A stretch of DNA of 64,000 bases from an uncultured Neomegalonema sp. (GTDB taxonomy: Bacteria > Pseudomonadota > Alphaproteobacteria > Rhodobacterales > Rhodobacteraceae), in the NCBI GenBank assembly GCA_937911325.1, contig CALDSD010000090.1:1-64000 (forward strand), written 5' to 3'. Numbering within the stretch: the first letter of the stretch is position 1; every line of letters begins with the position of its first letter. Shown piece after piece: positions 45,235-53,278 of the stretch. A program made the translations under genes and the position numbers. The notes beneath the pieces were generated by a model, which worked only from the letters and a program-made list of their open reading frames with translations, made no database searches and had not been told where the DNA came from.

Positions 45235-46416
45235 TTAAGCCGAACGATACAGCTTGGTCATCGAGAATTCCCGATGGCCCAGGGCTTCCGCGCAAGTCAG
45301 GCGGCCATTCGCCACGCGCTCGATCATCTCGATCAGCGCGTCGCCGGCCTGATCGATTGTCTGTTCGCGGGTCAGAACCCCCGTCACGTCGACATCGATA
45401 TGCTCGCTCATCGTGCGCAGGGTCCGCGGGTTGCCGGAGATCTTGATCACCGGAACGATCGGGTTGCCGACGACGTTGCCCTGGCCTGTTGGGAACGTGT
45501 GGATCACATATCCCGCCGCGGCCATCAGCGTCACGCACTCCGCCGCGGCCGACGACGTGTCCATGAAGTAGAGCCCCGGGCCCTTCGCGGGTTCTTCCGC
45601 CGGGCCGAGCGCATCGATGTAGGAGACCTCTTTGCCGATCTTCTCGAGGTTGCCGAGCGCCTTCTCCTCGATGGTCGAGAGCCCGCCCAGGATGTTCCCC
45701 TTGGTCGGCTGGCTGTCGGACAGATCATCGGTCTGGTGGGCGAAGATCACGTCGTCCTGATAGGCCTTGAAGATCTTCATGAACTTCTCGCCAGCTTCTG
45801 GCGTCGCGGCGCGCTTTTCACAGATATGCTCGGCGCCGGTGATTTCCGAGGTTTCACCGAAGACGCCGGTCAATCCCTGCGGGACGAGCTTGTCGTACAT
45901 GTTGCCGACCGTCGGGCAGGAGGACAGACCCGTGGTCGTGTCGCTCTCCCTGCATTTGGTCGAGACCCAAAGCTCGGAAACCGGGCAGGGTTCTTTCTGC
46001 AGCTCGCTGGCCCACTGAACGTATTCTTTCGCTTTCCAGCTGGCGGCGGCGATCGTTGCGATGTCGCCGTTCTGCTCGATCGAGAACTCGGCCACCGGCT
46101 TGCCGGTTTCGCGGATGCCGTCGGCGATGCGCTTGGTCCAGCTCGGCTCGATGCCGATCACCACGACCGCGGCCACGTTCGGGTTGGCCCCGGTGCCGAT
46201 GATGGTGCGGAAATGCAGCTCGAGATCTTCGCCGAATTGCAGACGCCCGTAGGCGTGAGGGATCGCCATCGTGCCTTTGATGTTGTTGGAGACGGCTTCG
46301 CAGGCCGCATTCGAGATATCGTCGACAGGCAGGATCAGGACGTGGTTGCGCACGCCTACGCGGCCGTTCTCACGCCGCCAGGCCATCACCGTCTTGTTGG
46401 TCGCATCATAGGGCAT
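45235..46416 (-). CDS. suyB: (2R)-3-sulfolactate sulfo-lyase, large subunit SuyB
   Basis: SuyAB eliminates sulfite from (R)-3-sulfolactate to give pyruvate. SuyB is the large, UxaA C-domain-like subunit; the 393-aa protein has [22 protein letters not shown], the [20 protein letters not shown] loop and the Cys-containing [18 protein letters not shown] and [28 protein letters not shown] (in part) typical of the family's Fe site. It follows suyA by 3 nt. Altronate dehydratase is the near relative, but the small separate SAF subunit and the HpsN context favour SuyB. Confidence 0.9.
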   Translation of the reverse strand: MPYDATNKTVMAWRRENGRVGVRNHVLILPVDDISNAACEAVSNNIKGTMAIPHAYGRLQFGEDLELHFRTIIGTGANPNVAAVVVIGIEPSWTKRIADGIRETGKPVAEFSIEQNGDIATIAAASWKAKEYVQWASELQKEPCPVSELWVSTKCRESDTTTGLSSCPTVGNMYDKLVPQGLTGVFGETSEITGAEHICEKRAATPEAGEKFMKIFKAYQDDVIFAHQTDDLSDSQPTKGNILGGLSTIEEKALGNLEKIGKEVSYIDALGPAEEPAKGPGLYFMDTSSAAAECVTLMAAAGYVIHTFPTGQGNVVGNPIVPVIKISGNPRTLRTMSEHIDVDVTGVLTREQTIDQAGDALIEMIERVANGRLTCAEALGHREFSMTKLYRSA

Positions 46417-46419
46417 GGC

Positions 46420-46710
46420 TCACCACCGTTTGGTTTTGAGGTTGTGGGTATGGACGTGACCGCCCTTTTCAGCGGACCCGACGAACTTGCCGATATCCTC
46501 GCCGTATTTGATCGCGGTGTCGCCTTCAGCGAAATCCTGCAAGGCGACCTTGTGGCCAATGGGAATGTCGGCCTGGGCGGTGAGGCGGAAGTCCGAGTTG
46601 TCCTCGGTGACGACGCAGAGCATTTCCGTGCCTGCAGTCAGGCCCTCGATCACGACGACGCCGACATTGTCGGCCTTGTCGTGGACGAGGAGATGCGGGT
46701 GTTCACCCAT
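46420..46710 (-). CDS. suyA: (2R)-3-sulfolactate sulfo-lyase, small SAF-domain subunit SuyA
   Basis: The small subunit of sulfolactate sulfo-lyase: a 96-aa SAF domain with FRLTAQADIPIGHKVALQDFAEGDTAIKYGEDIG (in part) and the final GGHVHTHNLKTKRW, as in UxaA N-domains, whose His contribute to catalysis. ATG 46710 follows GGAGTCTG; five more codons upstream lack a site. It is directly upstream of suyB. Confidence 0.9.
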   Translation of the reverse strand: MGEHPHLLVHDKADNVGVVVIEGLTAGTEMLCVVTEDNSDFRLTAQADIPIGHKVALQDFAEGDTAIKYGEDIGKFVGSAEKGGHVHTHNLKTKRW

Positions 46711-46754
46711 GTCAGACTCCTTCAATTTGAGTTCTCGTTTCGCAAAGGCCCCAT

Positions 46755-47735
46755 TCAGGGCGCCAGGATGATTTTCGGCGCAGCCACGCTGCCCGCCTTG
46801 ATGTCGGCGAAGGCGCGCGCGCCGTCTGAAAGCGACCGGATTTCCGGCCAGTCGAGCGCCCCGAGTCGTCCGTCGAAGATGGCTTGCGCCGTGTCGCGGA
46901 AGTCCTGGGCGCTGTAGGTGTACGTTCCGATGAACGTGATCTCTTGCAGCGTCATGCGGCGGATGTCGAGGCCCCCTGCAGCCGATCCCAGGCCGATATG
47001 CATGATGACGCCTCCGGGACTTGCGGCGGCGGACGCGGCGGCGCGCGTCGCCTCAAAGCCAACGCCGTCCACCACAAGGTCAAAGCCCGCTTCGACCTCC
47101 GCGGGCTCGACCGCGTGGACGCCGTCTTCGCGCGCGATGATGTCTCGGCGCGCGACGTTGGTTTCGACTAAAGTGATCTCTGTGGCCCCACGGGCGCGCA
47201 GCACCAACGCCGCCCCAAATCCAATCGCGCCCCCGCCGATCACAAGGCATTTCGCCTGGTCGAGCGGTCGGTTCAATGCGCTTTCCGCCAAGCGCACCGC
47301 GTGCCAGCCGCAAGCCAGCGGTTCCGCCAGCGCCGCCTTTTCTGTCGGAACATTCTCGGGGATCGTCACGAGGTTGCCCACCGGCATCGTGAGGTACTCG
47401 GCGAAGGCGCCCTCGCGCGGGGGCATTGAGATGATCTGACGTTGCGCGCAGAGGTTTTCGCGTCCGGCCAGACAGTGCTCGCAGACCCCGCAGGTCACCA
47501 ATGGATTGATGGTGACGCGAGATCCTTCGCCAGGGCCGGCCGTGATTTCGCCAGCCGCTTCGTGACCGAGGATCAATGGCGCCGGGCGACGCTCGTCATG
47601 ACCCAGAAAGGCGTGCATGTCCGATCCGCAGATCCCGACATGGGCGATGCGGATCAGGGCGTCGCCCGTTGCCACCGGGTCGGGCGCGTCCTGAAACTCG
47701 AGCGTTTCCGGGCCAGTGTACACGAGCGCCTTCAT
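46755..47735 (-). CDS. Zinc-dependent alcohol dehydrogenase (probable DHPS 2-dehydrogenase, HpsO/HpsP type)
   Basis: A 326-aa medium-chain dehydrogenase. Catalytic zinc residues are in GICGSDMH and LGHEAAGE, structural zinc Cys in CGVCEHCLAGRENLC, and the NAD motif is GGGAIGFGAAL. ATG 47735 overlaps the SDR stop by four bases. In known 2,3-dihydroxypropanesulfonate (DHPS) clusters two 2-dehydrogenases accompany HpsN to interconvert the enantiomers through the 2-keto compound. This gene and the SDR probably fill that role; which of HpsO or HpsP each equals is unclear. Confidence 0.8.
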   Translation of the reverse strand: MKALVYTGPETLEFQDAPDPVATGDALIRIAHVGICGSDMHAFLGHDERRPAPLILGHEAAGEITAGPGEGSRVTINPLVTCGVCEHCLAGRENLCAQRQIISMPPREGAFAEYLTMPVGNLVTIPENVPTEKAALAEPLACGWHAVRLAESALNRPLDQAKCLVIGGGAIGFGAALVLRARGATEITLVETNVARRDIIAREDGVHAVEPAEVEAGFDLVVDGVGFEATRAAASAAASPGGVIMHIGLGSAAGGLDIRRMTLQEITFIGTYTYSAQDFRDTAQAIFDGRLGALDWPEIRSLSDGARAFADIKAGSVAAPKIILAP

Positions 47736-48490
47736 TTCGCAGTGAACCCCCCGTCGACTGAGATGACCTGCCCGGTGATGTAGGCGCTGGCGTCCGAGCA
47801 AAGGAACAGGGTCGGCCCGATGATGTCGTCCATCGTTCCATTGCGGCCGATACAGGTCTGCGCGGCGTTTCGCGCGGCGCGCTCCGGATCCTTGAAGACC
47901 GGGCCGGTCAGTTCGGTCGGAAAGAAGCCCGGCGCCAGCGCGTTGGCGGTGATCCCATGTGGCGACCAGGCCTCGGCCATGGCGCGGGTCATCTGCGCGA
48001 TCCCGCCCTTGGAGGATCCGTAAGCCAAGCCCCCGGGGAAGGCTCGAAAGGTCTGCAGCGAGGCGAAGTTGACGATCCGGCCCCAGCCCGTCGCGCGCAT
48101 CGCAGGAACCAGCGCCTGCGCCAGAAAGAACGGCGTGGCGAGGTTCAGGTCGAGTGTTAGCCGCCAATCGTCGAGAGTGACGTCGTCGGCCGCTTGACGC
48201 GTGTTGACGCCCGCGCCGTTGATGAGGATGTCGGGCGCGCCGAAGGGTTCTGCGGCGCGCGCGGCGACATCCTTCATGGTCGATGGATCGGACAGATCCG
48301 CCGTCAGGACCGCCGTCTTCCCATCGGTCTCCGCCGCCCAGGCTTCCAGCTCTTCGGCGCGGCGGGCGAGGCCGACAACCTTCGCCCCGCGCTCGGCCAG
48401 CGCCGTCGCCAGCGCCCGGCAAATGCCGGAGCTGGCGCCCGTCACACAGGCGATGCGCCCTTCGACGCTGAAGAGGTCGGCGGCGGTCAT
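47732..48490 (-). CDS. Short-chain dehydrogenase (probable DHPS 2-dehydrogenase, HpsO/HpsP type)
   Basis: A 252-aa SDR with the catalytic Ser in IVNFASLQT and Tyr-x3-Lys in AYGSSKGGI, and the family end SVDGGFTAK. The coenzyme motif TGASSGIxR has Cys where the third Gly is expected (TGASSGICR), an unusual change. It is coupled to the zinc dehydrogenase (four-base overlap) and follows hpsN by 4 nt. Substrate assignment to DHPS is by context; it could also be a gluconate or sugar-acid dehydrogenase. Confidence 0.8.
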   Translation of the reverse strand: MTAADLFSVEGRIACVTGASSGICRALATALAERGAKVVGLARRAEELEAWAAETDGKTAVLTADLSDPSTMKDVAARAAEPFGAPDILINGAGVNTRQAADDVTLDDWRLTLDLNLATPFFLAQALVPAMRATGWGRIVNFASLQTFRAFPGGLAYGSSKGGIAQMTRAMAEAWSPHGITANALAPGFFPTELTGPVFKDPERAARNAAQTCIGRNGTMDDIIGPTLFLCSDASAYITGQVISVDGGFTAK

Positions 48491-48494
48491 GGTC

Positions 48495-49814
48495 TTAGTC
48501 GGCCGCCGTCAGATCGAAGTCGTCATTCGGGAAGTACTTCTCCAGCCGGATGTCCGCAGTGCGGGCGTGGCCTTCCATCCCCTCCAGCCGCGAGATCCGC
48601 GCCGTCGCCTCGGCCACCGGTTTTGCGGCGTCGCGCGTTGAGCGCTGCCATGTCACCAGCTTCATGTACTTGTGCACCGATAGCCCGCCCGTGTAGCGCG
48701 CGGCGCCCGAGGTCGGCAGCACATGGTTGGGACCCGAGGACTTGTCGCCGAACGCCACGGTCGTCTCCTCGCCGAGGAACAGCGAGCCGTAGCACTGAAG
48801 CCGGCCCAGGAACCAGTCGAGATCGGCGGCCTGAACGTGAAGGTGCTCGGGCGCATAATCGTCCGCGACCTGTGCGAGGCCCTCATTGTCCGCCACGACC
48901 ATGACCTCCGCCATATCGGCCCAGGCTTTGGTGGCGTTGTCGCGGTTCAGGTCGGGCAGCGTGTCAATGTATTGCGGGACCAGCTCCATCACCTTCTCCG
49001 CGAGCGGGCGGTGCGTCGTCGCGAGCCAGACCGGCGAGTTGTAGCCATGTTCGGCCTGCCCGACGAGGTCCCAGGCGACCATGTGCGGATCCGCGGTCGC
49101 GTCCGCCAGGATCAGGCTGTCAGTGGGGCCGGCGAACATGTCGATGCCGACCCGTCCGAACAGGATCCGTTTGGCTTCGGCCACGAACTGGTTGCCAGGG
49201 CCGACGAGGATGTCGGATTGCGGCAGACCAAAGAGGCCGAAGGCCATCGCAGCGATGCCCTGCACGCCGCCAAGCGCCAGGATGTTGTCGGCGCCGCAGA
49301 GGTCCGCAGTGTAGATGATCGCCGGCGCGATGCCGACGCCGGGGCGGGGCGGAGAGCAAGCCGTGATATGGCCGCAGCCCGCGACCTTGGCGGTCGTCAC
49401 CGTCATCAAGGCCGACGCAATATGGCTGTAGCGGCCGCCCGGGGCGTAGCAGCCCGCCGCGCGGCACGGGATCGCCTTCTGCCCGGCCATCAGCCCCGGA
49501 AGGATTTCGACCTCGACATCCTGAATGGTCTGCTTCTGAACCTCGGCGAAGCGCCGGACATTGTCATAGGCGAACCGGATGTCGTCCTTGAGCTTCTGAG
49601 GCACCGCCGCGGCAGCCGCGTCGATCTCGTCGCGCGTCAGAACGACATTGCCTTCATAGCGATCGAACTTTGCGGCGTACTTCATCGCCGCGGCGTCGCC
49701 GCCAGCTTCGATTTCATCGAGGATCGCTTGCACCGTCGCGCGGACGTCGCCGGCGTCGTCGGTGGACTTCTTGGCGGCTTTCTTCAGGTATTCGACGGTC
49801 ATCACACGACTCAT
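48495..49814 (-). CDS. hpsN: Sulfopropanediol 3-dehydrogenase HpsN (HisD family)
   Basis: HpsN oxidises (R)-2,3-dihydroxypropane-1-sulfonate in two NAD steps to (R)-sulfolactate. The 439-aa protein is a histidinol-dehydrogenase homologue with the active-site and metal residues visible: GPTDSLILAD, GQAEHGYNSPVWL (Gln, His), YAPEHLHVQ (Glu-His) and a His in SVHKYMK. It sits directly beneath a TRAP transporter and above SuyAB, not in a his operon, which argues for HpsN over HisD. It overlaps dctM by four bases. Confidence 0.9.
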   Translation of the reverse strand: MSRVMTVEYLKKAAKKSTDDAGDVRATVQAILDEIEAGGDAAAMKYAAKFDRYEGNVVLTRDEIDAAAAAVPQKLKDDIRFAYDNVRRFAEVQKQTIQDVEVEILPGLMAGQKAIPCRAAGCYAPGGRYSHIASALMTVTTAKVAGCGHITACSPPRPGVGIAPAIIYTADLCGADNILALGGVQGIAAMAFGLFGLPQSDILVGPGNQFVAEAKRILFGRVGIDMFAGPTDSLILADATADPHMVAWDLVGQAEHGYNSPVWLATTHRPLAEKVMELVPQYIDTLPDLNRDNATKAWADMAEVMVVADNEGLAQVADDYAPEHLHVQAADLDWFLGRLQCYGSLFLGEETTVAFGDKSSGPNHVLPTSGAARYTGGLSVHKYMKLVTWQRSTRDAAKPVAEATARISRLEGMEGHARTADIRLEKYFPNDDFDLTAAD

Positions 49815-51142
49815 TTGTAGATGTCAGGAAGCAGCAGGGTCGAGATCACCGGCACATAGGCGATCAGCAGCACCACCAGCAGCATGAAGAAGACGAAGGG
49901 CACGGCGCGGGCTGCGATCTTGAGGATCGATTCCCCCGTCAGTCCCGAGACGACGAACAGGTTCAGTCCCAAAGGCGGCGTAATGAACCCGACCCCCAGC
50001 GCGGTGATCATCATGATGCAGAACTGGATCTCGTTCATGCCGATCTCATCCGCGAGCGGCTTCAGGATCGGCGCGAGGATCACGATGTTGGGCGTCGTCT
50101 CCATGACGCATCCCGCCGCGATCAAGATCATGATCATCAACAGGATCAGCACGTATGGGTTCTCGGTCAGCGACGTCACGGAATAGACGAAGCCCTGCGG
50201 AACTCCCAGCGCCGCCATGGTTTGCGCCAGCGGCAACGAAAGAGCGATGATCGGGAGGATCACGCCGTTGACCTTGGCCGAGCTCTCCATCATCGCCGGG
50301 AAGTCCGATAGTTTCAGAGTGCCGATGATAAAGCCCAGGATGATGGTGATCACCACCGCGGTGGCGCCCGCTTCGGTCGGGGTCAATCGGCCGGAGAAGA
50401 TGCCCCAGAAGATGACGCCAGGCACCAGGAACGCGTACCAGCCGTTGGCCAATGAGCGGCCGAGGTTGCTCGCCCATTCCGAGACGGTCATCAGCCCTCC
50501 GCCTTCATAGGCGTACCGACGGTTGACGACGATGTTTGTCACCAGGATCGAGACCAGGATCAGAACGCCAGGGATCAATGCGGCCTGGAACAGCGTCGAG
50601 GCTGAGATCCCCAGCACAAGACCGATCACGATGTAGGCGATCGATGGCGGGATCAGGATGCCGGTGCAGGCGCCCGCGGCGACAAGCGCGCAGGCGTAGG
50701 GGCGGGGATAGCCGGACTCGACCAGACGGTTGATCGTCATCCGCCCCACCGCGGCGGCGCCCGCGGCGTCGGAGCCGGAAATGGCCGAGAACATCCCGCA
50801 GACGAGCACGGTCGCCGAACCAAAGCCGCCTTTCGCCCAGCAGGTCAGCGCTTCGGCGACGTCGAGGAATTTTCGACTGAGGCCTGTCCGCACCAGCACG
50901 TCGCCGGTGAGAATGAACAACGGCACCGCCGTCAACGCGAAGTGGTCGATGCCGTCAAACAGGCTCTCGCCCAACAGCGACATCGGCAACACCTGACTGA
51001 AGAGAAGCATCGCCACCGCAGCGACGCCGATCGACGCCCAAACGGGCACTGCGAGGGCGACGAGCAGGATGAAGATCAGAACTGGAAGATAGAAGTCCCA
51101 GCCGATCTCAACGGCTTGCTGACCGAGTTGGCTCCATTCCAT
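49811..51142 (-). CDS. TRAP transporter large permease (DctM; HpsM-like)
   Basis: The large membrane subunit of a tripartite ATP-independent periplasmic transporter, driven by the sodium gradient. The 443-aa protein is almost wholly hydrophobic with about 12 helices and has family blocks SLLGESLFDGIDHFALTAVPLFILTGDVL (in part) and GSDAAGAAAVGRM. It follows dctQ by 10 nt and overlaps hpsN by four bases. Context indicates DHPS or sulfolactate as the substrate. Confidence 0.92.
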   Translation of the reverse strand: MEWSQLGQQAVEIGWDFYLPVLIFILLVALAVPVWASIGVAAVAMLLFSQVLPMSLLGESLFDGIDHFALTAVPLFILTGDVLVRTGLSRKFLDVAEALTCWAKGGFGSATVLVCGMFSAISGSDAAGAAAVGRMTINRLVESGYPRPYACALVAAGACTGILIPPSIAYIVIGLVLGISASTLFQAALIPGVLILVSILVTNIVVNRRYAYEGGGLMTVSEWASNLGRSLANGWYAFLVPGVIFWGIFSGRLTPTEAGATAVVITIILGFIIGTLKLSDFPAMMESSAKVNGVILPIIALSLPLAQTMAALGVPQGFVYSVTSLTENPYVLILLMIMILIAAGCVMETTPNIVILAPILKPLADEIGMNEIQFCIMMITALGVGFITPPLGLNLFVVSGLTGESILKIAARAVPFVFFMLLVVLLIAYVPVISTLLLPDIYK

Positions 51143-51152
51143 GGCTTAATCC

Positions 51153-51680
51153 TCAGTCAAATAGCCGCGCGCCTTCGTAGACCGGTCGGCCCGAACGAAG
51201 ATCAGCGATGTCGCGTGCGAGAGATTGCAAAAGACGGAAGAGCATCAGCGAGAAGCCGAGCGGCACGGCGGCGAGGAACCAGACCATCGACACGCGCAGA
51301 CCGTGGCTGACCGAGCCGAACTTCCATGAGACAGAGACGGTTTCAAACGACCAGTAGACGGCCAGGATCGCCACCCCGAGCATCACCAGGTCGCCAAAGA
51401 TATAGAGCAGCGCCTTCAAGCGCGGACCGACATAGGCGAGCAGGACGTCGATCCGTATGTGGGCGCGCTCTCGCACAGCGGCGGCGGCGCCGATCCACGC
51501 GAGGTAGATGAACGCGTAGCGTACGATCTCTTCACCCCAGATCGACGAGTAGGCGAAAACCTCGCGACGCACGACCTCGACCGCCATCGTGGCGACCAAC
51601 ATCGTGTAGAACACCAGCAGGGCCCAGCGTTCCGCGTTTCTGTTTAGTGTTTCAAACACACCGCCCCCTTCGCCAGCCAA
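51153..51680 (-). CDS. TRAP transporter small permease (DctQ; HpsL-like)
   Basis: A 175-aa inner-membrane protein with four hydrophobic helices, typical of DctQ. The conserved EEIVRYAFIYLAWIGAAAAVRERAHIRIDV (in part) block is in the middle. It lies between the binding protein and the large permease, separated from dctP by 78 nt with a stable hairpin. Confidence 0.9.
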   Translation of the reverse strand: MAGEGGGVFETLNRNAERWALLVFYTMLVATMAVEVVRREVFAYSSIWGEEIVRYAFIYLAWIGAAAAVRERAHIRIDVLLAYVGPRLKALLYIFGDLVMLGVAILAVYWSFETVSVSWKFGSVSHGLRVSMVWFLAAVPLGFSLMLFRLLQSLARDIADLRSGRPVYEGARLFD

Positions 51681-51721
51681 GGGCCGGCGGCATTGGTCGT
51701 TACGAAAAGGCTTAGTCGCGG

Positions 51722-51749
51722 TTCCCCGGACGCCTGAGCGCCCGGGGAA
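51722..51749 (-). other. Stem-loop between TRAP binding protein and permease genes
   Basis: TTCCCCGG (51722-51729) and CCGGGGAA (51742-51749) form a perfect 8-bp stem with a 12-nt loop, directly after dctP on the minus strand and without a T-run. Such hairpins usually raise the binding-protein mRNA relative to the permeases. Confidence 0.6.
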
Positions 51750-51758
51750 AGCTCAACT

Positions 51759-52913
51759 TTACGCGTCGTGGACGTAGTAGCGGCCCATGGTGCCCGCGGC
51801 TTCGACCATCTTGTCGAACGCGTCCATCGAGCCGGCGAGTTCGGTTTTGAAGCCGTCCCACTCGCTGCGCTGATAGCCGCCGGCGTCTTGCCATTCTGCG
51901 AGCTCGTCTGAGCTGAGCGAGTGGAACTCGACACCCGACTTGCGGAGCTCGGCCATCGCATAGTTCCGCGCGGCTGGGACTTTCGCCAGGTTCTGCGCCG
52001 AGGTGATCTCGGAGGCGAAGTCGATGCCTTCCTGCACGTCCGAAGGCAGGCTGTTATACCACTCGAGGTTACACGAGTAGACTTGGCTGTCCGGAACCGC
52101 CTGCGTGAAGCTGACATAGCTCAGGATGTCCTTGAAGCCGAAGACGAACAGCGCGCCGACGGACGGATCCAGCGCATCGGCGACGCCTTGCTTGATCGCC
52201 GACGGCGTTTCGCCCCAGGCCACCGGCGTCGGGTTGGCGCCGACCATCCGGTAGTACTGCTGAAGCATCTGCGAGCCCGGAACGCGGAACTTCACGCCGC
52301 TCAGATCGGCTGGCGTCTTGACTGGTCCGTCGCCGCCTTTGCGGACCGCGACGACGCGTGGGTCGATAACGACGTACCACAGCGGCTTGAAGCCTTTCGA
52401 CTCGACCAGTGGATTGACGGTGTTCTTCCAGTGATCCGAACTGACCAGGTTGACGAAACGCTGGTTCGAACCGCAGAGGTACGGAAGGTTGATCAGGTCG
52501 ACGACCGGCGCGAACGGCGCGAAGTTCGACAGCGAGTGCTGAGCCGCCTGAATGGTGCCGCCTTGAACTTTCTGGGCGAGAGCGCCGCCAGCGCCAAGCT
52601 GGCCGCCAGGCGCGAGCTTCACATAGACTTTGCCAGCAGTCGCGTTCTGGATGTTCTCTTTGAAGTCGAGCTGCATGATCGGATAGCTGCGCGTCGCGCC
52701 AAGAACGTACGCGGTGGCGACCGTCATGACGTGATCGGCGGCTTTCTCGCGTTCGGCTTCCTCTTTGCTGGTCTGCGCAAGCGCCTCCGTCGACGACAAA
52801 GTTCCCGCGGCGCCCGCCACCAATGCAGTGGTGAAGGCGCCGCTGGCCGTCAGCTTCATGAAATTGCGGCGTTCGACCGAGGCGATTTCCGCCTTCGTCT
52901 TTTGATCGGTCAT
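51759..52913 (-). CDS. TRAP transporter substrate-binding protein (DctP; HpsK-like), Tat-type signal
   Basis: A 384-aa periplasmic binding protein. The N-terminus has a twin-arginine signal VERRNFMK followed by a hydrophobic segment, so it is probably exported folded by Tat. The mature part has the DctP pattern (IQAAQHSLSNFAPFAPVVDLINLPYLC in part, and VKFRVPGSQMLQQYYRMVGANPTPVAW in part). ATG 52913 has GGAGG upstream; the longer frame to 53123 has none. It is the first transporter gene and is preceded by a small membrane protein gene. Confidence 0.9.
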   Translation of the reverse strand: MTDQKTKAEIASVERRNFMKLTASGAFTTALVAGAAGTLSSTEALAQTSKEEAEREKAADHVMTVATAYVLGATRSYPIMQLDFKENIQNATAGKVYVKLAPGGQLGAGGALAQKVQGGTIQAAQHSLSNFAPFAPVVDLINLPYLCGSNQRFVNLVSSDHWKNTVNPLVESKGFKPLWYVVIDPRVVAVRKGGDGPVKTPADLSGVKFRVPGSQMLQQYYRMVGANPTPVAWGETPSAIKQGVADALDPSVGALFVFGFKDILSYVSFTQAVPDSQVYSCNLEWYNSLPSDVQEGIDFASEITSAQNLAKVPAARNYAMAELRKSGVEFHSLSSDELAEWQDAGGYQRSEWDGFKTELAGSMDAFDKMVEAAGTMGRYYVHDA

Positions 52914-52942
52914 CAGTTTTCCTCCCGTTGGAAAATGTGCAG

Positions 52943-53152
52943 TCAACTTTGTTCTGGTTTGTCTTGGGCCGCGTCGGCTTCGCGCTTCAGGACGCCGACC
53001 ACAAAAAAGAGAGCGGACAAAAACAGCATCAGCATCTCGGCGATATCGCCCAGAAACACTTGCTGGCCGGCGGCTCCCATCGCCACGTTTCCGAAGAATG
53101 CGGAGAAACAGATCAGCGCGCACAAAAGCGGCAGTCGACCCTTTGCGGTCAT
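52943..53152 (-). CDS. Small two-helix membrane protein ahead of the TRAP transporter
   Basis: A 69-aa protein with two hydrophobic segments (about residues 7-26 and 32-54) and a hydrophilic tail. ATG 53152 follows GGGAGGAAAAG; a longer frame to 53212 runs into the operator region. It is the first gene of the TRAP-hps unit. I know no named family; position suggests a transporter accessory subunit. Confidence 0.7.
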   Translation of the reverse strand: MTAKGRLPLLCALICFSAFFGNVAMGAAGQQVFLGDIAEMLMLFLSALFFVVGVLKREADAAQDKPEQS

Positions 53153-53197
53153 CTTCTTTTCCTCCCGAAACGAACGATTCTTATAATTTGCGTCGAC

Positions 53198-53232
53198 TGT
53201 AAGCGCTTTCATCTTGATTGCAAGCGCTTACA
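53198..53232. promoter_or_regulatory. Two LacI-type operators in the hps divergent region
   Basis: TGTAAGCGCTTTCA (53198-53211) and TGCAAGCGCTTACA (53219-53232) share the LacI/GalR-family core AAGCGCTT and are centred 21 nt apart, two helical turns. TTATAA at 53181-53186 reads as a -10 for the minus-strand genes. The pair lies between the small membrane protein gene and the LacI gene. Confidence 0.75.
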
Positions 53233-53278
53233 TCAGGGTTAGTGTAGATGTAAATGAGGCTTTGCAGAGAGGCGCCAC

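Noticed and set aside
45235-46710. Altronate dehydratase (UxaA) for hexuronate use
   Set aside because: The split into a small SAF subunit and a large subunit also occurs in SuyAB, and the surrounding sulfonate genes fit SuyAB better; no hexuronate genes are present.
44911-46917. A 668-codon open frame on the + strand across slcC, suyB and suyA
   Set aside because: It is antisense to three well-supported genes, has Arg/Asp/His-rich shadow composition and no recognisable motif.
48495-49814. Histidinol dehydrogenase (hisD) for histidine synthesis
   Set aside because: No his genes are near; it is fused by overlap to TRAP permease and followed by SuyAB-pathway genes, as for HpsN.
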